Of a stretch of 64,000 nt of DNA, positions 56,801-64,000 are shown piece after piece (positions within the stretch are counted from its first letter, which is position 1; each line of letters begins with the position of its first letter). The position numbers and the translations under genes were made by a program. The stretch covers positions 992,001-1,056,000 of the forward strand of contig JACKQL020000012.1 in NCBI GenBank assembly GCA_018296165.2, given 5' to 3'. This DNA comes from Termitomyces sp. T153. Taxonomy: Eukaryota > Basidiomycota > Agaricomycetes > Agaricales > Lyophyllaceae. The notes under the pieces were generated by a model. That model worked only from the letters and a program-made list of their open reading frames with translations, ran no database searches and had not been told where the DNA came from.

Positions 56801-59580
56801 TTGCCTGTTCTTTCACTGGATGCATCTGTGGCACCACTCTTGACCTCTATGTTGGCTATGATGAACGACTTATTGACCCCACCTCATGTGACTTAACAAC
56901 ATTTCAGACTCCTTTTGGTGCCCTTTGCCTAGTAACCTTGCTGATGGGATGGACTAACTCTGTGCCCATATTTCATGATGACATTACCTTCATTTTGCAG
57001 CCAGAGATCCCTCATAATGTGCTCAGCTTTATTGACAACATTGGTGCTAAAGGACCCAAGGACTGGAGGATCATTGATGGTGAACACACTGAGCATCCCA
57101 CTAACCCACACATTCACCTAGTGCTATGAGAGTTCTTTGAACTTCTTAACAGGATTCTCCAGTGAATGAAATATTGTGGCAGCACCTTCTCTGGCCACAA
57201 ACTCATTCTATGTGCCCCTACTTTCAAGATCCTCAGCCACGTTTGCACTCCTAACAGTCATATCCCTGACAAAAGTCACTTAGCCCTAATCGAGTGGTGG
57301 GGCCCTTGCAAGTCATTATCAGAAGTCCAAGCATTTCTGAGTATAGTAGGGGTACTTAGAATTTTTGTCAAGAACTTTGCACACTGAGCCAACAACTTAA
57401 CAAAACTTACTCATGTTGGCATCCCTTTTGAGTTTGGCCCTGACCAGATCAATGCTCAACATGACCTTGTGAAAGCCTTACAAGATGCTAAGCCCCTAGT
57501 TTCTATTAACTATAAATTGCCTGACCCTGTCATCTTAGCGGTTGACACTTCATATATAGCAGTTGGTTATTACCTTTGCCAGTGCACTAGTAAGAATTGC
57601 AAAGAATGTTGCTACAACTGCTTTGGATTGATTATGCTAAATAACAGAGGCCAGATTCAGTCAGCCCAAGTTGGAACTTTATAGCCTTTATCACACACTA
57701 CAAGCCTTGCAGATGTATTTTATTGGCATTAGGAACTTCATCATCAAAGTGGACACTCATTATATTAAGGGTATGCTTCAGAACCCTGACATCTAGCCCT
57801 CTGCCAGCATGAACTGCTGGATTATGGCAATTTTAATGTTTCACTTTGAGCTTGTTCATGTTAAGGGAAGGGAACATTCCATGGCCCCGATAGTCTTTTG
57901 CAATGCCCACCCCAGCTGAGCAATTCTCCTGCAGATGATAGCAATAATTCAGTTTACAAAGATTGGATTGATCATTTGCATGGGTTCATCTACCAAGTTC
58001 AGCTACTGCTATGGCTCCTTTGCCAAGTCTCCATGGCTTCTCATTGCCTACCTCCTCTGGTCAAGTACCCTTATTTGCAACCCTTAGTGACTTTTGCTAG
58101 CAATAAAGACACTGCTCCATGACTAGCTACCAATGATAATATTCAGCCTCTCCAAGATAATAGCACCACTACCTATAGCAATATGCCCCATAGTGCTAAA
58201 GCTATTGCCAGCAACACTTGCATGCTCCTAGTTGAGAAATGGCTTCAAGTTCTTGCCAGACCCAAAGGCCTTAGTGACAACAAGTATGCCACTTTTGTCC
58301 ACTACACTTCCATATTTTTTGTCACAGAAAGCAAACTTTAGCAAAGGAATTGAGATGGTGCTCACAAGCTATTCATTCCCACCACTAGTTACCTATGAGT
58401 CTTGAAGGCCATGCACAATAATTTAGGACATAGAGGCCTCTTTGCTACCTGCTCAGCCCTCCTAGAATGATTTTGGTGGCCTCAAGTTAGCACTAATATT
58501 GTATGGTACATCTGGACTTGCCACCTCTGTCAGGTATGCTAGACAACCAAAGTTCTCATCCCACTGACAGTTGCCATGCCAGCGCCCTTGTTTAGCAAGA
58601 TATATGTTGACACTATGTTCATGCCACCCTCCAATAAGTTCAAATATATCATTCAAGAACGTTGTTTGCTAATTCATTACCCTGAGTTCCATATGCTAGC
58701 TAGAGAGAACACTGAAGCTATCACTAAATGGTTATACAAGGACATTATCTGTCACTGGGGCACACTTGGCAAAAATGTTACCAACAATGGACCTCCAATC
58801 CTGAAGTCAGTCACTTACTTGGCAAAAAAGTACAACTTGCACCATATTTGGATCTCTGAATACAATAAGCATGCTAATAGAATAGTCAAGCAGCTCCATT
58901 TTGATGTTCACCAAGCCCTCTTCAAAGCAGTCAATGGTGATCAGTCCAGGTGGAGTATAGCTACTTACTCTGTCTGTTGGTCAGAATGTGTTATGATTTG
59001 CAAGTGAATGGGTTGCTCTCCTTACTATGTGACAACTGGTACCCACCTGCTCCTGCTGGCTAACATAATGGAAGCAACATATTTGCAACCACTGCCAAAC
59101 TCTCTATTGTCAACAATGGACCTCAAAGCCCATTGAGCAATTGATCTTCAATGTTGCCAAGAGGACCTTGACTGCCTTTATAGTGATGTCCTTAGTGCTC
59201 ATTGCCTAGCTGCCATTTGCTTCAAAGCAGAACATGCTGCTACAATCCACAATTACAATTTCCAAACTGGTGATCTCATACTGATGAGGAACACTAGAAT
59301 CAAGGTGACACATAACAAGAAAATGAAGCCTCATTACCTAGGCCCACTGGTGGTAATTTTTTGTAACTGTGGGGGCACTTACATTCTTTGCAAACTAGAT
59401 GGTTCAGTACTGCATTGCCCCATAGCCACCTATTGATTGGTGCCTTACTTCACTAGAGAACACATAGCAGTGCCTAGCAACACTTTGAACATCAACACCT
59501 TGCAACTCAGAAAACTCAAACAAACAGACCTTGTAGACAACGATGATACTAGCAATGCTGCTAGGGAAAAAGAAAACTAA
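53804..59580 (+). pseudogene. Outer gag C-terminal part and pol, decayed
   Basis: Gag resumes with AVLRLYPGADAST and ends with the knuckle CHFCGETGH near 54347. Protease DSG is near 55471, RT near 56660-57130 (SQWFCILKKNGKLRIVHSLK, FHDDITFILQPEIP, IDN in place of YIDD at 57031-57039), RNase H to about 57900, the integrase finger near 58410-58530 and core near 58590-58800, and the C-terminal domain ends near 59580. More than ten stops are present. A 1-nt deletion near 55380 (GAGCTGTAATG against GAGCCTGTGGTG in the inner copy) adds a frame change. Protease-to-RT frame change is the same as in the inner copy. Confidence 0.85.
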
Positions 59581-60111
59581 AACATACCCCTCACTAAGCC
59601 CTAGCAACTTTTCTTGAGTTGGCCCAGTTTCTCACTGTTCTTGTCCTTATTATTCAGAAAAACTGTGGAAAATACAAAAATACCTTACTAAAATATTAAG
59701 TCCCTTCTGTTCTTGCTACTCTTTCTTTGTATTACTTTTGTTTAAGAAGCCTTTCACAGACACTCTACTTTACTATTTTCTTGTTTCCAAGGTTGTGCTT
59801 GGCCACTCTGTTGCTAGCATTTGGCATGCCTTTGGGGGTATTTTGCCATAATGACTTACTGAGCATTTTCCTCCAAGTGTTGCTAGTGTCAAGCAACAGA
59901 TGCTAGTGTGTACCACCTTATTAATCTTGCTTTTCTTGGCTTTCTCTTGGTTTCTGAACTGTAAGATGCACTATACATTTTGGGGGCCCCTTAAGGGGGC
60001 CAGTTTAGGGAATACAAAAACAAAAACTAGGAAGCCTCTTAAGGGGGCTAGTCTGCATCTATACTACAAAAATCAAAACAAAAATTTATTTACAGAGGGC
60101 AGTGGCTGTTG

Positions 60112-62116
60112 CTAGGCATCAAGGTCAGCATCATCATCAGGAATGTCCACCAAACCCTCCTTTTAATCTTCCTTGCCAATGTTTTTCTCCTCTTGCCAGG
60201 CCAGGAAGGCCTGACAGTCATGCCAATATCTTGACAATGTTGCCAAGGTCCACTTAGTGATAGCATACTGTGCCCTTGCCACTACCAACTCCTCTCTCGC
60301 CACCTCCAGCTCCCTCTGGAGCCATTGTTCCACCCCCACTGCCCTTGCATCAAAGTCTGCTAATGATGCCACTGGCATTAGCAGCATTGGCCAAGCCAGA
60401 TCCTTGCTCAGCCACTCCAGCTCATTGTTGCCAACTTGCCATAGCAGTGTGTCACTCCAAGTCCCCTGGCAAAGTTGTTAGCAATTAAGAAGAAAGCAAA
60501 AGGGAGAGACTTACTCATTATTAGACCTTGACCTCCTCTACTCCTTTATTCTCCTCCTTTTCCTCCTCCATGGCAACTAGAGCAGCCTCAAACTCTTCTT
60601 CACCCTTGACCTCCATGTTGCTTGCTTCTCACTCAACCTTAGCAACCATCACTAAGGGAGTCATCTCTCTCATCTCCACATCTCCCTCACCCTCCTTGCT
60701 AGCAATTGTCTGTAGTCACTTAGTGCTAGCGACCAAGGCAGGACTTGTGGGTCATTTCTGTGCTAAAGGCATGTCATTGTTGCTGTCATTGTCACTGCCA
60801 TCATTGCTATTGCTCTCCTCATTGCTCTCTACCATCTCTCTGCTCTTCCTCTTTGCAACCCTGCTACCTCCAACAGCCACCTTCCTCTGCATTGTCAGCA
60901 GGTACAAGCTAGAGGGCTTGATCTTGATAGGCTCCCCTCTTCTCTTCAGCTCCCTCTGTCACTCCACAAAAGCCCTCACATTTCTTACCAATGCTGCCTT
61001 CACTGCTATCCTCTTAGCAAACTTACCACTCATGCTCCTTAATAATTGTCTGCTGTGCAAACAGCTCTTCCTGGTGCTGTCGCAACAATAGCAGGGCTGG
61101 GCCCCCATCAGGTACTAGCAGCCCTCTGGGTCATTGTTAGCACAGCAGTTGTCGCACTAAGAAAAAGTTAGCGACTAATTAAGAGACAACCACTAAGTGA
61201 CTTACTGCTCCTTGCATGTGCTTGAACTCTTGTTGCTTCTCTAGCGACATGGTCACCTTCCCTTTAGCCTTCTTCAACACCACCCCAGCCCCCAACCCAG
61301 TATCTACTATGGTTGAGGCCTTTTGCCAGTGAAGAAGTGTTGCCAAATGCTTGTCAGAAAGTGTCTTCAATTTGTTCCTGCAAAGAAAACTTAGCAATCA
61401 TTGCCAAGAGTTAGCAAAAATAAAAGGACTTACTTCAATGTCCTCGTTATTCTCTTCTCAAGCCTTTCTCTTTTCCTTCCCTTTGCTCCTCAGGGTTGTG
61501 GCCAAACCCCTAGTAATGCTGCCAGATGTAGCCTTGGGAGTAGAGAGGCCCTCTTGAATGTCCCCACAATCCACCTTCTCCTTGCCACTATGGCCCTTGC
61601 TCTATTCCTCCCCCCTCACCACCACTAACACACCTACCAGGTGCTGGAAGAAGAACTAGTCATTTGGCAACAAATCTTCAAAAAGATAATGTACCTTAGT
61701 GGTGTTGCTAGTGCTAGCAACTGCCAGGGCACTTACCATCATTCCCACTGTCAAATCATCTAGCAAAAACTCCAAGGAGGGATTGACTGGAGCCTAGCAA
61801 TCTTGTTAGAACTGTTGCTAAAGAGGAAGAAAAGAAAAGAACTTATGAAGTGCACATCAAAGGGGCAAACCCATTCTTCCCCCTTGTACTGCTCATAGAG
61901 CTGGTGACACTCCTTCTCAATGTTTGCCAGCTCCAGCTACTCAACCCCACTCCCCGCAGTCTTTAACTACTAAAGCCATGTCTGAAAGATGGCAGTGACC
62001 ACCAAGTGAGGATCCTTTGCCAAGGATGCACGGGCCAAGAAGAGCAAATAGTCAACTCAATCAAGAAAGGCATGGGCCATAGTGATTTTCTCATGTTGAG
62101 AGGTGAGGTCAGCCAT
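60112..62116 (-). pseudogene. Antisense spliced accessory gene of the outer element
   Basis: This is the counterpart of the gene at 50656-52645 and sits at the same place between pol and 3' LTR. It starts MADLTSQHEKITMAHAFLD (ATG 62114-62116), has PVNPSLEFLLDDL and KVHYLFEDLLPND in exon 2, KHLATLLHWQKA and LEKQQEFKHMQ in exon 3, CDNCCANNDPEGC and PCYCCDSTRKSC then KAALVRNVRAF in exon 4, and ADFDARAVGVEQWLQRELEV, ITKWTLATLSRYWHDCQAF at the end. Exon 3's frame, which is shifted in the inner copy, is continuous here. The first donor has become AT (TTC|ATAAGT for GTAAGT). Several stops exist. Comparing the two copies supports five original exons. Confidence 0.7.
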
Positions 62117-62278
62117 AGCAATAAGATTGAGATAGAAGAAGAGATAAGATGAGAGGAATGAGAGGTTGATAAAGTTCAAGCAAAACCACCAGCTCATTTA
62201 TTTGAAACTTTTTGGTGCATGGACCAAGCAATCAAACACGTGACTTTGGGGTTGACTGAGGGCAGTCAAGATTTATAT

Positions 62279-62287
62279 AGAGGAGGA
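62279..62287 (+). other. Polypurine tract of the outer element
   Basis: AGAGGAGGA lies directly upstream of the 3' LTR start at 62288, matching the position in the inner element. Confidence 0.7.
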
Positions 62288-63294
62288 TGATGAGTCCTAG
62301 TTGTCACTGAGCACCATTTTTGGCATTTCAGACTTAGCAGCAGCTGACTATTTTAAATTTGGCACAAGTCATGACACTCAGCATGTAGAGCCTAGCCCAA
62401 GGTCTAGACTGAGGTAGCCTTAGCATGGGACTTTAGCATGTGGAGCCTGGAACTTGGGCCTAGATTAGCAAGGCCTAGACCCTTCCTAGCAACTTTAGCA
62501 ATCCTAGTGACTCTGGCAACAAAACAGTATTATTTCACTATATATGGATATATTGCCAGATGCATACCTTTTTTGCTATCATTCCCTTTGTCAAGTTGAC
62601 CAACATACTTGAATGGCATCTACACATCGGAGACTTTGCTTATAGTTTTTTTTTCACTTAGTTACAGACTGATGCCTTGTATGGACCATAAACATATTGA
62701 CAGACACCATTGCTAGCAGCAACTATTTGCTTACTTTCCCATACTATACTTTGGAACTGTATAAATACTGCCTGTACATAGACACTTGGACAAGAGAATC
62801 AACTTGGATAGATCCTCCACAAACTGAATCTGTCTATCTCTAAGCCTATCAGCTTGAGATTTCACTTTGCCTATACTTTCCCTCTATTCCTTACTTGCCA
62901 TTGACTTTGACTTAGCAACAAGTCCTATCACCTTTGACCTTGATCTAGTGTGGTACCAACTATGGGTGACCTTCACATTATTTCAACTTAGCAACATTAG
63001 CAACTGTGGCTAGTAACCAGTTTACATTCATCCCTTGATTTAGTTTTCCTATTACCACCTTCCTTTTTCTACTCTACTCCCTAACCCCTCTATCTCTGTC
63101 AAGACAACTCAGGATAGTGATAGTGATCCTTCCAACTTCACTATACAATACAACTTTTGCTCTTGTTCTCTGGAATGGTTACTGACTTGCTCTCAACTAT
63201 TAACTTCTTACTGCTAGCTATCCTATCTAGTGACTAGTGTTAGGTCCTCTCTTTAGGTGTCCTGCATGGCACTAGGTGACATAGGAGCACATCA
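62288..63294 (+). repeat. 3' LTR of the outer element (L4)
   Basis: The 1,007-bp LTR runs from TGATGAGTCCT to GGAGCACATCA. It shares the subfamily sequence of L1 (for example GGCCTAGACCCTTCCTAGCA) that L2 and L3 lack. It is followed at once by a family-1 LTR fragment. Confidence 0.88.
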
Positions 63295-63873
63295 ATGAGG
63301 TGAGATGAGACAGAGAAAGAGATAGATTCAAAACTAAAAATGGACACAGAGATGGAGAGAAACATAAGGCACAAGTGACCAGTTAATATCAAGACTAGAG
63401 TACAAGGAGTTACTCTATGACTTATATACTGACTACTGGATAGCTCCAGAGGACAGTGGGTATGGCAGCAGGGCTCAATAGAGCTGCACAGAGTTGACAG
63501 GTGTCAGGTACAATTAAGGGGTAGGCTGTGGTAACATTCTGATGAGATTAGCTAGGGACGTGGGCTGCTCCAGGGTCATTGTGATGCTCTGGAGCAGGTT
63601 GGGTGAACTAGGGCAGTGGGTTAGAGGCATAGAGTAGGGCCAGGAACAATGGGGGAGGGTTCTAGGGGTTTAGGAGGAGTGCTGATGACTGCAGAAAAGA
63701 TATTGGAGTTGGTTAGGGGGTTGTTAGGGTTTGCTGGGGAAGCATTGAAGTTACCCAGTTTGGGTGCGGGGAATGGGCAAGGGCTGGGGGAGTTTGACAG
63801 GATGCTGGGGAAGACTCTAGGAGAATGAGCAGATTGTGAATGATGTTGGGGATCTAGGAAGTGGGTCATGACA
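63295..63873 (-). repeat. Family-1 LTR fragment (copy D)
   Basis: The fragment starts at a point equivalent to 39498 in copy B (ATGAGGTGAGATGAGACAGA) and continues to the true terminus GGGTCATGACA at 63873. It contains the conserved CAAGACTAGAGTACAAGGAG and TATATACTGACTACTGGATA blocks. It is directly followed by CTCTG. Confidence 0.8.
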
Positions 63874-63878
63874 CTCTG
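63874..63878. repeat. Target-site duplication CTCTG, right copy
   Basis: CTCTG follows the family-1 terminus TCATGACA and matches the pentamer at 39030-39034 before LTR B. Confidence 0.65.
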
Positions 63879-64000
63879 TCTGATTTTCCAACACAAGCAC
63901 TAAGCATCTCACAAATACTTCAAGTGTCTCACTCCTGCCCCATGAAGGCCAAATTTCACACCTGCCCCCCAAAAGCCAAAATCTGTTACCTGCTCCCCAG
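63879..64000. other. Right-edge flank, nothing recognised
   Basis: The last 122 bases lie outside the LTR and contain C-rich stretches (CCTGCCCCCCAAAAGCC) with no recognised feature. They should be the original right flank of the family-1 insertion. Confidence 0.4.

Larger units (their letters stand above)
41119..63294 (+). mobile_element. Outer family-2 Ty3/gypsy retrotransposon (interrupted)
   Basis: It is bounded by LTRs 41119-42129 and 62288-63294, which share sequence features absent from the inner pair. Without the inner insertion (42764-53799 plus one GCAG) it is about 11.1 kb. Internal order is primer-binding-site candidate (42133-42150), gag (42169-42763 continuing at 53804), protease, RT, RNase H, integrase (to about 59580), an antisense spliced gene (60112-62116), and a polypurine tract AGAGGAGGA ending at 62287. 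The order PR-RT-RH-IN defines Ty3/gypsy. Every coding part is broken by stops. Flanking bases do not form a target duplication (see findings). Confidence 0.88.

Noticed and set aside
36400..64000. CRISPR array or tandem satellite as the explanation of the repetitive block
   Set aside because: Repeats are long, dispersed and LTR-bounded with target duplications; no short regular repeat-spacer pattern exists, and the window is eukaryotic.

Overview
The window looks like a nuclear scaffold of an agaricomycete (mushroom-forming basidiomycete). The genes are split by many 45-75 nt GT-AG introns, exons are often tiny, and the protein families are fungal (Atg22-type transporter, neurofibromin/Ira RasGAP, RGS protein with membrane helices). 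The transposons are Ty3/gypsy and Helitron types common in this class. A TE-rich, heavily CpG-methylating and possibly ectomycorrhizal species is plausible, but I cannot name it.

Bases 1-36,000 are a gene island. In order they hold: a gene 3' end (2-289), an intron-containing tRNA-Arg(TCG) (815-898, minus), a WBP2-like PPxY protein (1055-1753), an arrestin-domain trafficking adaptor (2589-4215, minus), a THYN1-like EVE-domain protein (4545-5809, minus), a stomatin/SPFH protein (7704-9184), an Atg22-like transporter (9929-12263), a secreted intradiol-dioxygenase-like protein with degenerate metal ligands (13099-14300), an RGS protein with membrane helices (14968-16834, minus), an unassigned coiled-coil protein (17450-20706, minus), a complete neurofibromin/Ira-type RasGAP (21080-30793, minus) and a three-RRM RNA-binding protein (32677-35448). 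Several of these fit nutrient and G-protein/Ras signalling and membrane trafficking, but no operon-like cluster is evident.

Bases 36,800-64,000 are a transposon graveyard with very few CpG dinucleotides. A Helitron helicase fragment (37260-37709) abuts a 1.1 kb LTR of family 1. Another family-1 element is flanked by the 5-bp duplication CTCTG at 39030-39034 and 63874-63878. Its left LTR is split by a solo LTR of the same family with a perfect CTAGG duplication. Its interior is occupied by a family-2 Ty3/gypsy element (LTRs 41119-42129 and 62288-63294). A second, complete copy of family 2 (42764-53799, 11.0 kb) sits inside the gag of the first. Both copies carry decayed gag, protease, RT, RNase H and integrase, with protease and RT in different frames at the same place.

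The most interesting observation is a spliced gene on the opposite strand between pol and the 3' LTR in both family-2 copies (50656-52645 and 60112-62116). It has matching exon order and a six-cysteine cluster that resembles, but is not, a canonical Zn2Cys6 domain. Differences between the copies are mainly C/T and G/A transitions that trace to lost CpG sites, which explains most in-frame TGA stops, a lost splice donor and the dead RT active site.
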